The position numbers were made by a program, and so were the translations under genes. The notes beneath the pieces were generated by a model. It was not told the DNA's origin, did not search any database, and was given only the letters and a program-made list of their open reading frames with translations. This document shows positions 38,896-47,953 of a stretch of 64,000 bases of DNA, piece after piece; within the stretch, counting starts at the first letter, position 1, and every line of letters starts with the position of its first letter. The stretch comes from Betaproteobacteria bacterium HGW-Betaproteobacteria-9 (GTDB lineage: Bacteria > Pseudomonadota > Gammaproteobacteria > Burkholderiales > Burkholderiaceae_C). The DNA lies in the NCBI GenBank assembly GCA_002842215.1, contig PHCC01000015.1, positions 124,001 through 188,000 on the forward strand, read 5' to 3'.

Positions 38896-39695
38896 AGCCG
38901 ACACAGTCCACGCCCGGTACGCTGTATCTGGTGCCCACGCCGCTGGACTTTGGCTGTCTGCCGGAAGGTGCCCGTCCCACCCCCATCGCCCAGTGCCTGC
39001 CGCTTGAAACCGTGACGATCGCGGCACGCTTGACCCACTGGATCAGCGAAAATGCCAAGAGCACCCGCGCCTTTCTCAAGCGCGTGGAGGCGGTGAACGG
39101 GCTCGCCGCACCGCTGCAAGCCCAATCCATCGTCGAACTCCCCCGGCAGGCGCACAAAAAAGGCGACCACACCCCGGCCGCAGAGGGCGACAGCCAGGCC
39201 AAGGCCCTGCTCGCACCAGCTTTGCTGGGCCACGACATTGGCCTGGTCAGTGAAGCCGGCATGCCCGCCATTGCCGATCCCGGCAGTTCTGTCGTGCGTG
39301 CTGCACACACCCTGGGCATGCAGGTGGTGCCCCTCGTCGGTCCGGTATCGCTGATGCTGGCCCTGGCGGCCAGCGGATTGAATGGACAGGGATTTGCTTT
39401 TGTGGGCTACGTGCCTCAGGAAGCCACCGAGCGCACCAAACGCCTGCGCGAACTGGAAGCACTGGCCCTGAAAACCGGGCAGACCCAGATCCTGATCGAA
39501 ACGCCTTACCGCAATGCTGCCTTGCTGCAGGCCTTGCTGCAGACCCTACACCCGCACACGCGGCTGGCCATCAGCTGCGGCCTCACGCTGCCGCAACAAG
39601 TCACCCGCAGCGCCCTGGCGAACGAGTGGAAGGGCCGGTCGCTTCAGCAAGGCATGCCCCTGGACGCACCGGCGGTCTTCCTCATCGGCCGTTGA
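38892..39695 (+). CDS. SAM-dependent methyltransferase, RsmI-like (tetrapyrrole methylase fold)
   Basis: A 267-residue protein with the RsmI/tetrapyrrole-methylase pattern: TLYLVPTPLDFG at the N-terminus, ISENAKSTRAFLKR, GLVSEAGMPAIADPGSSVVRAAH, VPLVGPVSLMLALAASGLNGQGFAFVGYVP and IETPYRNAALLQALL. It differs from true RsmI, which has PTPIGNLGD at the start, so it is probably a paralogue of unknown target. The GTG start overlaps the maf stop (GTGA), implying coupled translation. Confidence 0.85.
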   Translation: MKPTQSTPGTLYLVPTPLDFGCLPEGARPTPIAQCLPLETVTIAARLTHWISENAKSTRAFLKRVEAVNGLAAPLQAQSIVELPRQAHKKGDHTPAAEGDSQAKALLAPALLGHDIGLVSEAGMPAIADPGSSVVRAAHTLGMQVVPLVGPVSLMLALAASGLNGQGFAFVGYVPQEATERTKRLRELEALALKTGQTQILIETPYRNAALLQALLQTLHPHTRLAISCGLTLPQQVTRSALANEWKGRSLQQGMPLDAPAVFLIGR

Positions 39696-39722
39696 GAGGC
39701 ACTCGACGCCTCCCTCCCAGAG

Positions 39723-40598
39723 TCAGCCCAGCGCCTTGACCATGTGGGCACGGACCGCTTCGCGCAGCGACGGATCGGCCAGCGCCAGGTCGATGGTGGC
39801 CTCAAGAAAGCCCACCTTGCTGCCGCAGTCGTAACGCTGACCCTCGTAGCGGTAGGCATACACCTTCTCGGTGCCGATCAGCGCCGCAATCCCATCGGTG
39901 AGCTGGATCTCACCTCCCGCGCCACGGGGTTGCTGGCGGATGCTCTCGAACACCGCAGGCGTGAGGATGTAACGCCCGGCCACCGCCAGGGTGGAAGGTG
40001 ACACATCGGGCATTGGTTTTTCGACCATGCCGAACACCTCGGCCAGCGTCTCGTTGACACCATGCACGTCCACCATGCCATAGCGGCGGGTGTGCTCGCG
40101 CGGAACGTCCTGCACCGCCAGCACGGTCCCGGGACTTTGTTCGTAGGCTGCCACCATCTGCTGCAACACCGAAGAGCCACCCGCCGGCCCCACCATCAGG
40201 TCGTCGGCGAGCAGGACGGCAAACGGGTCATTGCCCACCACGCGCTCGGCGCACAGCACAGCATGACCCAGACCCAGCGGGCGTGGCTGGCGGATGAACA
40301 CGCAGTCCATGTCATCGGGCTTGATGTCGTGCACCAGCTTGAGCAGGTCGGCCTTGTTGCCCCGCTCCAGTTCGTGTTCCAGCTCAAAAGCCGCATCGTA
40401 GTGGTCGCCGATGGCCCGCTTGTGGCGCCCGGTGATGAAGATCATTTCGCGGATGCCCGCCGCGTAGGCCTCGTCCACCGCGTACTGGATCAGCGGCTTG
40501 TCCACCACCGGCAGCATTTCCTTGGGGATGGCTTTGGTGGCCGGCAGGAATCGGGTACCCAGGCCACCGACGGGAAAAACAGCTTTCTCAATTTTCAT
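39723..40598 (-). CDS. galU: UTP-glucose-1-phosphate uridylyltransferase
   Basis: Makes UDP-glucose for envelope polysaccharides. The chosen ATG (after CAGGGTGATT) gives 291 residues starting [29 protein letters not shown] with the nucleotide loop; further marks are [18 protein letters not shown] and [13 protein letters not shown]. The frame is open further upstream into sppA but the family start is here. It lies 37 bp after sppA. Confidence 0.98.
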   Translation of the reverse strand: MKIEKAVFPVGGLGTRFLPATKAIPKEMLPVVDKPLIQYAVDEAYAAGIREMIFITGRHKRAIGDHYDAAFELEHELERGNKADLLKLVHDIKPDDMDCVFIRQPRPLGLGHAVLCAERVVGNDPFAVLLADDLMVGPAGGSSVLQQMVAAYEQSPGTVLAVQDVPREHTRRYGMVDVHGVNETLAEVFGMVEKPMPDVSPSTLAVAGRYILTPAVFESIRQQPRGAGGEIQLTDGIAALIGTEKVYAYRYEGQRYDCGSKVGFLEATIDLALADPSLREAVRAHMVKALG

Positions 40599-40635
40599 AA
40601 TCACCCTGTTCACTGATTGGAGTTGAGTCAATAAC

Positions 40636-41619
40636 TTACTTGAATTGCATTCCGCTGGAGCGGGCCGCCAGGTACATGCCCTCGCCCACGCTGGCACCCA
40701 ACTGCCGGGCCAGGCGCATGCCCAGGTTTTCGCGCTGCGTGTAGTCGACCACTTCTTCGGCCTTGACCACCTCGCGCGCAACGTAATCGAGACTGCCCAG
40801 CCCATCGACGAGCCCCAGCGCGATCGCCTTCTGGCCGCTCCAGACCAGCCCGCTGAAGGTGTCCGGCGTCTCCTTGAGCCGGTCGCCACGCCCGGCCCGC
40901 ACGACGGTGATGAACTGGCTGTGAATCTCGCCGAGCATGGACTGGATATAGGCGGTCTGTTCCGCATCCTGTGGACTGAAAGGATCGAGCATGGCCTTGT
41001 TGGCGCCCGCCGTCATCAGGCGGCGCTCGACGCCCAGCTTGTCCATCAAGCCAGTGAAGCCGAAACCATCCATCAGCACGCCGATGCTGCCCACCAGACT
41101 GGCCTTGTCCACATAGATGTTGTCAGCGGCGGCGGCAATGTAGTAGGCGGCCGAGGCACAGGTTTCTTCCACCACCGCATAGACCTTCTTGTTGTGCAGC
41201 GCCTTGAGCCGGGTGATCTCGTCGTTGATGATGCCGGCCTGCACCGGACTGCCACCGGGCGAATCGATGAGCAAAACGACGGCTTGAGCGCCAGCGTCTT
41301 CAAAAGCCGCATTCAGCGAAGTGACCACGTTGTCGGCACTGGCCTCGGCACCGGCCGCAATTTCGCCCCGAATCTCGATCAGTGCTGTGTGGGGCGTACT
41401 CACGGACGCAACGCCAGCGTCTGAGCGGAACACCATCCACGCCACCGCGCCGGCCAGCAGCAGCCACATCAGCCGCCAGAAAACGGTCCAGCGGCGCGCG
41501 GCGCGCTGCTCCGCCAGGGCGGCAAACGCCAGCTTTTCCAGCGTTGCGCGCTCCCAGCCCACGTCGGAGCTGCGTCCGGTAGCGCCGGGAGAAGGTGTTC
41601 CCACCAGATCGTCATTCAT
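40636..41619 (-). CDS. sppA: S49 family signal-peptide peptidase-like protease
   Basis: Membrane-anchored serine protease (327 aa, the short SppA/SohB-like type). One transmembrane helix near residues 45-64 ([20 protein letters not shown]) precedes the protease domain: [14 protein letters not shown], probable nucleophile S156 in [17 protein letters not shown] and lysine in [11 protein letters not shown]. It lies 12 bp after the Rieske gene and 37 bp before galU; the HAD-Rieske-protease trio is commonly seen together in betaproteobacteria. Confidence 0.93.
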   Translation of the reverse strand: MNDDLVGTPSPGATGRSSDVGWERATLEKLAFAALAEQRAARRWTVFWRLMWLLLAGAVAWMVFRSDAGVASVSTPHTALIEIRGEIAAGAEASADNVVTSLNAAFEDAGAQAVVLLIDSPGGSPVQAGIINDEITRLKALHNKKVYAVVEETCASAAYYIAAAADNIYVDKASLVGSIGVLMDGFGFTGLMDKLGVERRLMTAGANKAMLDPFSPQDAEQTAYIQSMLGEIHSQFITVVRAGRGDRLKETPDTFSGLVWSGQKAIALGLVDGLGSLDYVAREVVKAEEVVDYTQRENLGMRLARQLGASVGEGMYLAARSSGMQFK

Positions 41620-41631
41620 GTTTCGAAGCTC

Positions 41632-42012
41632 TCAAAATAAGGGCGGTTTCAACAGGTATTGTGACCGCCAGTGCACGACGTCATTGCGCTCGACCAGTCC
41701 GATCTTGATCAGCCCGCCGCGGCAGGGACCGCCGCGACAGGCACCGGTGGTGGGTTCGTAGATGGCGCCGTGGCTGGCGCAGATCAGCCAGCGGCCACTG
41801 TCGTCAAAGAAGCGGTCCGGCTGCCAGTCCATTTCCATCGCCACATGGGCACAGCGGTTGAGGTAGGCGTGTGCTTCGCCCTGGTACCGGATGGCAAAAG
41901 CCCGACAGGTCTGCCCGGCGTAGATCACATCGAACGACACCGCCAAACCCGAGTCCACGAGGTCGCGGCTGTTGCACAACGGATAGAGCGGATCCTGTTC
42001 CGACGATTCCAT
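41632..42012 (-). CDS. Small Rieske [2Fe-2S] protein
   Basis: A 126-residue stand-alone Rieske domain. Cluster ligands are CAH (in LNRCAHVAMEMDW) and CASH (in LICASHGAIYEP), the CxH...CxxH arrangement, followed by TGACRGGPCRGGL. ATG 42012 is preferred; a TTG three codons upstream is possible. It lies 14 bp after the HAD phosphatase gene. Such proteins may be ferredoxin-like electron carriers; the partner is unknown. Confidence 0.88.
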   Translation of the reverse strand: MESSEQDPLYPLCNSRDLVDSGLAVSFDVIYAGQTCRAFAIRYQGEAHAYLNRCAHVAMEMDWQPDRFFDDSGRWLICASHGAIYEPTTGACRGGPCRGGLIKIGLVERNDVVHWRSQYLLKPPLF

Positions 42013-42026
42013 GCGCGGCAACGGTT

Positions 42027-42686
42027 TCAGGCGTTGGCTGCGAGCCAGTCGCGCAGTTCTTTCACCGAATGCGCCACATGCAGGGGTGAAAACTCGGCAA
42101 AGGTGCCCGGTTCGTGGGCCCCGTAGCTGACCCCCACACTCGCGCAGCCGGCGTTGAGCGCCATCTGGAGGTCGTGCGTGGTGTCGCCAATCATCAGCGT
42201 GCGCCCGGGATCGACCCCGAACTCGCGCATCAGCTCGTGCAGCATGAGCGGGCTGGGCTTGCCTGCGGTTTCGTCCGCTGTGCGCGAGCCGTCAAAGACA
42301 CCGTGCAATTCCACCGTTCGCAGGGCGGTGTCCAGACCCTGGCGACTCTTGCCCGTTGCCACCGTCAACCAGTGGTGCCTTTGCTTGAGCTCGGCCAAAA
42401 GTGGCAAGACGCCTTCAAAGAGGCTGATGTCGTTTTGGTGTTGCTGGTAGTGGTACCGGTAGCGCTCGCCCAGCAAGGGATATTGAGAAGGCGACACATC
42501 GGGTGCTGCGTGAGCCAGCGCCTGCATCAGACCCATGCCAATCACATAGCTGGCTGCCTGATCGGTGGGCAGGCGACCACCCACGTCGGTCACCGCCGCC
42601 TGGATGCACCGCACGATGAGGGCGGTGGAGTCAAAAAGGGTGCCATCCCAGTCGAAGGCAATCAGGTCAAATTGGCGCGGGCGCAT
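42027..42686 (-). CDS. HAD-superfamily hydrolase, phosphoglycolate phosphatase-like
   Basis: A 219-residue HAD phosphatase: nucleophile Asp in IAFDWDGTLFDST, motif II Thr in LTVATGKSRQGLD, Lys in AGKPSPLML and the acidic pair in MIGDTTHDLQMALNAG. It resembles Gph and PpaX-type enzymes; the substrate is not determinable. The chosen start is the ATG just before the first HAD motif; ATG 42734 would add 16 residues. It follows the hns terminator and probably starts the HAD-Rieske-sppA-galU series. Confidence 0.88.
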   Translation of the reverse strand: MRPRQFDLIAFDWDGTLFDSTALIVRCIQAAVTDVGGRLPTDQAASYVIGMGLMQALAHAAPDVSPSQYPLLGERYRYHYQQHQNDISLFEGVLPLLAELKQRHHWLTVATGKSRQGLDTALRTVELHGVFDGSRTADETAGKPSPLMLHELMREFGVDPGRTLMIGDTTHDLQMALNAGCASVGVSYGAHEPGTFAEFSPLHVAHSVKELRDWLAANA

Positions 42687-42784
42687 GCGGCTGAAAAAAG
42701 TTTGAGACGGGTTTGCATTATCGATGCCCCGCATGACGACACGATGGCGTCGGGTCGCCGCTTTGCCCGCGCCAAGGCGATACA

Positions 42785-42812
42785 AAGAACAAAGGCACCC
42801 GAAGGTGCCTTT
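42785..42812 (-). terminator. Intrinsic terminator of hns
   Basis: On the minus strand: AAAGGCACC, TTCG loop, GGTGCCTTT then GTTCTTTG (perfect 9-bp stem at 42791-42812). The UUCG tetraloop is especially stable. It lies 21 bp after the hns stop. Confidence 0.88.
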
Positions 42813-42833
42813 GCCAAAGTCGCATACAGATGC

Positions 42834-43139
42834 TCAGATGCGGAAGTCTTCGATGCTTTTGCCCGATGCCAGCACGGCGCGCACCCACTCGGGCTTGCGG
42901 CCCGGACCACCCGCCCAGAGCTCCCCCTGAGGGCCACGGAACTTTGCCACGGCGGTGGATTTGGACTTGGCAGGCTTCTTGCCGCCCGATGCACCGCCCA
43001 GATCGGCCACCGTGATGCCAAATTGTTTCATTTTGGCTTTGATGTCGGCGATCGTCGAAGCGAGTTCGCTTTTGCGGGCTTCCTCTGCCTGTGCCATCAA
43101 AGCCTGTGCCTGCGCCATGAGTTCTGCGTAATTTGCCAT
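42834..43139 (-). CDS. H-NS family histone-like protein
   Basis: Nucleoid-associated protein of the short betaproteobacterial H-NS type (101 aa). The N-terminal half is a coiled-coil oligomerisation helix (AELMAQAQALMAQAEEARK...IADIKAKMKQFGI); a Gly/Lys linker follows; the C-terminal DNA-binding domain is KFRGPQGELWAGGPGRKPEWVRA with the GPGRKPEW minor-groove loop. The ATG is chosen for its AAAAGGACGATCA ribosome site; the 52-codon upstream extension of the frame is spurious. A monocistronic unit between a large palindrome and its terminator. Confidence 0.95.
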   Translation of the reverse strand: MANYAELMAQAQALMAQAEEARKSELASTIADIKAKMKQFGITVADLGGASGGKKPAKSKSTAVAKFRGPQGELWAGGPGRKPEWVRAVLASGKSIEDFRI

Positions 43140-43173
43140 TGATCGTCCTTTTGAGTTTGCGGATTGTCTTGGT

Positions 43174-43206
43174 ATGGATTCTGCATCCCAACGATGCAGA
43201 TTCCAT
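43174..43206 (-). promoter_or_regulatory. 33-bp near-perfect palindrome upstream of hns
   Basis: Arms ATGGATTCTGCATC (43174-43187) and GATGCAGATTCCAT (43193-43206) are reverse complements except at one position, with a CCAAC spacer. It lies 34 bp before the hns ATG and 9 bp after the rluC stop. A TATACAAT box (minus strand, about 43208-43215) lies just upstream, so the palindrome would overlap the transcript start. There is no T-run, so it is probably an operator or 5' RNA hairpin rather than a terminator. Confidence 0.6.
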
Positions 43207-43215
43207 TGTATAGGG

Positions 43216-44223
43216 TTATGACGCCGGATGCAGCGTATCGGGCAACCAGTTTTGCAATTCCAACGGCAATTCCGAATACAACTCGACACTTTCACCGCTA
43301 ATCGGGTGTGTCAGCCGCAACCGCCAGGCGTGCAGAAACATGCGCTTGAGGCCCACGCGGCTCAATTGCCGATTGATTTCGAAGTCACCGTATTTGTCAT
43401 CCCCGGCAATCGGATGACCGGCATGCGCCAGGTGAACGCGAATCTGGTGGGTGCGTCCGGTCTTGATGGTCACCTCCAGGAGACTGAACCCGTCGGGGCA
43501 TGTGGTCGCCAGGGCCGCAGGCGCAGGCATGCGCCCGGCGACCTTGATCAGCGAGACCGAACGCATGCCGTCAGGATCATCGGGGCTCACCACTTTCACC
43601 CGCCGCTCGCCGTCGGGCAACAGGTATTTGTGCAGCGGCTGGTCCAGCACCTTGAGGCGCGCCGGCCAGACCCCTTTGACCAGGGCCAGATAGGTTTTCC
43701 CGGTTTCCCGTTCCCGGAATTGATCCTGCAGGCCTTTGAGGGCCGATTTCTTCTTGGCAATCAGCAGCAGGCCGCTGGTTTCGCGGTCCAGCCGGTGCAC
43801 CAATTCGAGCAAACGCGCGTCAGGGCGCGCCTGCCGCATTTGTTCGATCACGCCAAAGCTCACCCCACTGCCACCGTGTACCGCCACCCCGGCAGGCTTG
43901 TCAATGGCCATGAACGCGTCATCTTCATAGATCACGGGGAATTCGCGGGCGGGCGCCGGATTGGCCGCTTTTTCTTCCACACGTTCAGACAACCGGATCG
44001 GCGGAATACGCAACACGTCGCCCGCTACTACCCGGTCATCGGCCCCGACGCGCCCCTTGTTTCGCCGCACCTCGCCCGAACGGATGATGCGGTAGATGTG
44101 CGTTTTCGGCACGCCCTTGAGCAATCGAATGAGAAAATTGTCCAGCCGCTGGCCGGCCGATTCTTCGTCAACGGTGAGGAATTGGACCGCCGCTGCGGTC
44201 TGGACAGATGGCTTGGCGTTCAA
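43216..44223 (-). CDS. rluC: 23S rRNA pseudouridine synthase RluC
   Basis: RluA-family synthase for 23S positions 955/2504/2580 (family knowledge). The N-terminal S4 domain (DNFLIRLLKGVPKTHIYRIIRSGEVRRN) and catalytic Asp in LVHRLDRETSGLLLIAK are clear; RTHQIRVHLAHAGHPIAGDDKYG is the conserved C-terminal segment. The 335 residues start at a TTG with a weak ribosome site; no better in-frame start was found. Divergent from rne, as in many proteobacteria. Confidence 0.95.
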   Translation of the reverse strand: MNAKPSVQTAAAVQFLTVDEESAGQRLDNFLIRLLKGVPKTHIYRIIRSGEVRRNKGRVGADDRVVAGDVLRIPPIRLSERVEEKAANPAPAREFPVIYEDDAFMAIDKPAGVAVHGGSGVSFGVIEQMRQARPDARLLELVHRLDRETSGLLLIAKKKSALKGLQDQFRERETGKTYLALVKGVWPARLKVLDQPLHKYLLPDGERRVKVVSPDDPDGMRSVSLIKVAGRMPAPAALATTCPDGFSLLEVTIKTGRTHQIRVHLAHAGHPIAGDDKYGDFEINRQLSRVGLKRMFLHAWRLRLTHPISGESVELYSELPLELQNWLPDTLHPAS

Positions 44224-44262
44224 GGAAAACCCGCTGGAAATACCGGCCCCATGGACAGTGGG

Positions 44263-44298
44263 AGCACACTATAATGTGCTGTGCCAGTCGTGTGCTGT
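44263..44298 (+). promoter_or_regulatory. rluC-rne divergent promoter with palindromic -10 and TGTGCT repeats
   Basis: TATAAT (44270-44275) is the best -10 for rne; on the other strand the same bases read TATAGT toward rluC. It is embedded in a perfect dyad AGCACA-CTATAA-TGTGCT (44263-44280). TGTGCTGT occurs at 44275-44282 and again at 44291-44298, giving three half-sites. No good -35 is seen on either strand. This suggests a regulator site over the shared promoter. Confidence 0.5.
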
Positions 44299-44865
44299 AA
44301 GTGATTGATTTCCTTGAGTTTAAGGCAGTCACCGCAGGCAGGCTGCTCCTGCCCTAGAGGCCGGGGACCCGATTGGCCACAAGTTGCCTCCCGTTGCACC
44401 CTGTACCGGCGCCCGCTCCCGAAGCCCTCTCTGAAGAGGCTGGAGCCGCACCGGTCAGGTTGAAGCAGCGGGCGAATCCGTGAGAAAAACTGCGAACCCG
44501 AAAACGGAATACCCCAATCGGCCAGCCACGTTCCCGAGAAGCCACCGGCACTCGGTGGATTGGCTGGTTGAGGATGAAGTGAAGCCAGAGACATCACCGG
44601 CAAGATCCATGTCGTCGACAGCCATCAAGCCTTCCCTGCTCACCCAAGTCCACGCGCCTACGCCCTGACCCGGCGGTTCAACGCGGCACACACAGCGTGC
44701 CCCGTTCCGAACGCTCCCGATCACCTGGCCAACACCGGGTGGGTACCGGGTCGGTGGCTCTCCGGCAATTCCTCCCCCCGTTCGCGCTTTTCCGCTGGTT
44801 CACGGCAGGTCGGCGTCTGGATTCAACCCGGCGCCATCTCAGTGTCAGACCGAAGGAAACGCATC
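44299..44865 (+). promoter_or_regulatory. Long structured rne 5' leader
   Basis: About 570 bp without a credible gene. Pairings seen directly: GGCAGG/CCTGCC (44337-44353); a composite hairpin 44405-44455 (ACCGG/CCGGT, GCTCC/GGAGC, AGCCCTCT/AGAGGCT, CTGA loop); CCAGCCA/TGGCTGG (44522-44528 with 44561-44567) around CCACCG/CGGTGG; GGCAC/GTGCC (44685-44701); and a long-range CCGATTGG/CCAATCGG (44369-44376 with 44514-44521). GATTGG recurs at 44558-44563 and competes for the same CCAATC. E. coli rne mRNA has a long autoregulatory leader; this may be a counterpart. Confidence 0.55.
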
Positions 44866-47793
44866 ATGAAACGCATGCTGATCAACGCCACGCAGGCCGA
44901 AGAGCGCCGCCTGGCGATCGTGGACGGGCAGAAACTGCTCGACTACGAAATCGAAATCGAAGGGCGCGAACAGCGCAAGGGCAACATCTACAAAGCCGTC
45001 GTCACGCGCGTCGAGCCCTCGCTCGAAGCCTGCTTCGTCGACTACGGCGAAGACCGTCACGGCTTCCTGCCGTTCAAGGAAATTTCGCGCCAGTATTTCG
45101 CCGCGGGTGTGCCAGTCAACCAGGCCCGTATCAACGACGTGATCCGGGAAGGCCAGGAGCTGCTGGTCCAGGTCGAAAAGGAAGAGCGCGGCAACAAAGG
45201 TGCGGCCCTCACGACCTTCGTCAGCCTGGCTGGCCGCTACGTGGTGCTGATGCCCAACAACCCGCGCGGCGGTGGCGTGAGCCGCCGTATCGAAGGCGAA
45301 GACCGCCAGGAGCTCAAGCAGGCGCTCGACCAGCTCGAATACCCGAATGGCATGAGCATCATCGCGCGCACCGCCGGCATCGGCCGCGATGCGCCCGAGC
45401 TGCAATGGGACCTGAACTACCTGCTGAAATTGTGGACCGCCATCGACGGCGCAGCCCAAGGCGGCAAGGGCGCCTACCTGATCTACCAGGAATCCAGCCT
45501 GGTGATCCGCGCCATCCGCGACTACTTCAACAGCGACATCGGCGAGATCCTGATCGACACCGATGACATCTTTGAACAGGCGCACCAGTTCATGAGCCAC
45601 GTAATGCCCGAGCACGGGCACCGTGTGAAGCGCTACCGCGACGACGCGCCGCTGTTCAGCCGCTTCCAGATTGAACACCAGATCGAGACCGCTTACAGCC
45701 GCACGGTGAACCTGCCCTCGGGGGGCGCCATCGTGATCGACCAGACCGAAGCGCTGGTGGCGGTGGACGTGAACTCGGCGCGTGCCATCAAGGGCGGCGA
45801 CATCGAAGAAACCGCGACCCGCACCAACCTGGAAGCCGCCGACGAAGTGGCGCGCCAGGCCCGCCTGCGCGATCTGGGTGGCCTGATCGTGATCGACTTC
45901 ATCGACATGGACGAGTCGAAGAACCGACGCGAAGTGGAAAACCGCCTGCGCGACGCGCTGCGCCAGGACCGTGCCCGCGTGCAGTTCGGCTCCATCAGCA
46001 AGTTCGGCCTGCTCGAAATGAGCCGCCAGCGCCTCAAGCCCATGCTGAGCGAAGGCTCGTCCATCCCCTGCCCGCGCTGCGGTGGTTCCGGCCACATCCG
46101 CGACACGGAGAGCTCGGCGCTGCAGATCCTGCGCATCATCCAGGAAGAGTCGCTCAAGGACAGCACGGCCGCCGTGCTGGTGCAGGTGCCGGTCGAAGTG
46201 GCCAGTTTCCTGCTGAACGAGAAGCGCACCGAGATCACCAAGATCGAACTCAAGCAACGCATTAACGTGCTGCTGGTGCCCAACAAGTCGCTCGACACGC
46301 CGAACTACAAGCTCGAACGCCTGAAGCACGACGACCCGCGCCTGGACAACCTCGACGCCAGCTACAAGCTCGCCGACGAACCCGACGAAGCCACCGGCTT
46401 CACGCGCCGCAGCCAGGAGCGCACCAACAAGCAGGAACCGGTGATCAAGGGCGTGTTGCCCGACGGTCCGGCGCCTGTGGCCGCACCCAAGCCGGAAGCG
46501 CCTGTTCCGGCTCCGGTGGTCGCACCAGTTGCCGCAGCGCCCGTGGCCAAGGTGGCTGCACCGGCTGAAAAGGGTTTCTTCGGCTGGCTCAAGAGCCTGT
46601 TTGGCGGTGGTGAAGCGCCCGTGGTCACGGCACCGCCTGTGGCTGCACCCGATGCCAAGACCGCTGAGCGCAGCGAACAGCGCCGCGAAGGCGGTCGCGA
46701 CAGCCGTGGCCGTGGTGGTCGCAATGGCAACGAAGGCCGCGCGCCGCGTGAAGGTCGCGAAGCCGGCCGCAACACGCGGGGTGGCGAAGGCCGCAACGTG
46801 GAAGGCCGCCCAGAAGGCCGCGAAAGCCGTGAGGGCCGTGAAGGCGCCCGTCGCAACGAAGGTCGGGTGGACGGTCGCGGCGAGGCACGTGGCGAACCGC
46901 GTGGTGAATCGCGCAATGGCGGTCGTCGTGACAACCGCCGTGATGCGGCCCCGCTGGACCAGACCCAGGGCACAGAAGTGTTGCTGAATGCCGCACCGGC
47001 GACCGGTGAGACGCCCGACATGGCCGAAGGCCAGCGTCGCGAGCGCCGTCCGCGCAACGACAACCGCCGCCGCCCCCAGGGTGCGGAAGGCGTTGAGGTC
47101 GCGCAGCAGGGGAGCACGGACAACGCAGCGCCGCGCCTGGAGCCGGACGCCCGGGCCAGTGGCGCTGAAATGCCCGCGGCCGAAGGTGATGCCGACAACG
47201 GTGGCCAACGCGCACCCCGCGAACGCCGTAGCCGCGACCGTTATGGCCGTGACCGCCGCGAGCGCGCTCCGCGCGATGCGGCCGAGCAGGGTTCCGAGAC
47301 CGAAGCCGCGCCAGCGATGACTGTGGCTCCGGTGGATGAGGTGGCTATCGAAGCACCCGTTCGCAGCAGCTACTTCAGCCTGCCGGTGGAGAGCAGCCCG
47401 GTCGCGATCGAAGAAGTGGTGGCCGAAGTCGCACCCGCCGTGATCGAACCCGTGCCGGTGCTGGCCACGCCAGCTCCCCGGCCCGTGGCAGTGCCCGAAG
47501 TGCGGAAGAGCGTGCCCGCAGCGGCACCCGCAACCCGCGGTCTGCCCAAGGTAGAGCCCTACACGGTGTCGATCGACGAGTTGAACCTGGTGGCTGCAGC
47601 CAGTGGTTTGGAGTGGGTCAATTCCGATTCCGACAAGGTGGCCCAGGTGCAGGCAGCGATCGCCGCAGAACCCAAACCCATCCACGTGCCGCGCGAGATC
47701 AAACCCCCGGTAGTCCTTGACGAAGGTCCGCTGGTGCTGGTGGAAACGCGCAAGGACCTGCGCAGCATGCCCCTGCCGTTTGAGACCCAGTGA
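44866..47793 (+). CDS. rne: Ribonuclease E
   Basis: Endoribonuclease for mRNA decay and rRNA/tRNA processing, scaffold of the degradosome. The ATG after GACCGAAGGAAACGCATC gives 975 residues starting [10 protein letters not shown], the family start. An S1 domain lies near 36-120; metal ligands are D301 (VAVDVNSAR) and D344 ([10 protein letters not shown]); the Zn-link cysteines C402 and C405 are in CPRCGG. The C-terminal third is disordered: Pro/Ala linker, a likely membrane-binding [12 protein letters not shown] (about 567-578), an Arg/Gly/Glu-rich RNA-binding region (about 595-700), more linker, then conserved ends including [20 protein letters not shown] and LRSMPLPFE. Confidence 0.98.
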   Translation: MKRMLINATQAEERRLAIVDGQKLLDYEIEIEGREQRKGNIYKAVVTRVEPSLEACFVDYGEDRHGFLPFKEISRQYFAAGVPVNQARINDVIREGQELLVQVEKEERGNKGAALTTFVSLAGRYVVLMPNNPRGGGVSRRIEGEDRQELKQALDQLEYPNGMSIIARTAGIGRDAPELQWDLNYLLKLWTAIDGAAQGGKGAYLIYQESSLVIRAIRDYFNSDIGEILIDTDDIFEQAHQFMSHVMPEHGHRVKRYRDDAPLFSRFQIEHQIETAYSRTVNLPSGGAIVIDQTEALVAVDVNSARAIKGGDIEETATRTNLEAADEVARQARLRDLGGLIVIDFIDMDESKNRREVENRLRDALRQDRARVQFGSISKFGLLEMSRQRLKPMLSEGSSIPCPRCGGSGHIRDTESSALQILRIIQEESLKDSTAAVLVQVPVEVASFLLNEKRTEITKIELKQRINVLLVPNKSLDTPNYKLERLKHDDPRLDNLDASYKLADEPDEATGFTRRSQERTNKQEPVIKGVLPDGPAPVAAPKPEAPVPAPVVAPVAAAPVAKVAAPAEKGFFGWLKSLFGGGEAPVVTAPPVAAPDAKTAERSEQRREGGRDSRGRGGRNGNEGRAPREGREAGRNTRGGEGRNVEGRPEGRESREGREGARRNEGRVDGRGEARGEPRGESRNGGRRDNRRDAAPLDQTQGTEVLLNAAPATGETPDMAEGQRRERRPRNDNRRRPQGAEGVEVAQQGSTDNAAPRLEPDARASGAEMPAAEGDADNGGQRAPRERRSRDRYGRDRRERAPRDAAEQGSETEAAPAMTVAPVDEVAIEAPVRSSYFSLPVESSPVAIEEVVAEVAPAVIEPVPVLATPAPRPVAVPEVRKSVPAAAPATRGLPKVEPYTVSIDELNLVAAASGLEWVNSDSDKVAQVQAAIAAEPKPIHVPREIKPPVVLDEGPLVLVETRKDLRSMPLPFETQ

Positions 47794-47838
47794 ACTGGGT
47801 GAATGGCCGCGGCTAACCACGGTCTGAATCCAACAAAA

Positions 47839-47861
47839 AACGCCGGCTACAAGCCGGCGTT
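47839..47861. terminator. Bidirectional terminator between rne and hemY
   Basis: A perfect 10-bp stem, AACGCCGGCT (47839-47848) and AGCCGGCGTT (47852-47861), with an ACA loop. The left flank has an A-run (T-run on the minus strand) and the right flank TTCCTGTTTCT, so it can serve both convergent genes. Confidence 0.88.
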
Positions 47862-47953
47862 CCTGTTTCTGACTGAGTGGCTGCCTGTCTCTGGTGGTGG
47901 CCGTAGCGGACCGCCCACCACGTCAACCTGGGTGGCACCGCCACCCGGGCCCC

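Noticed and set aside
44845..47820. Uninterrupted 991-codon frame antisense to rne
   Set aside because: Codon-bias shadow of a GC-rich gene; the translation is His/Ala/Val-rich with no domain, while the plus strand encodes a complete RNase E.
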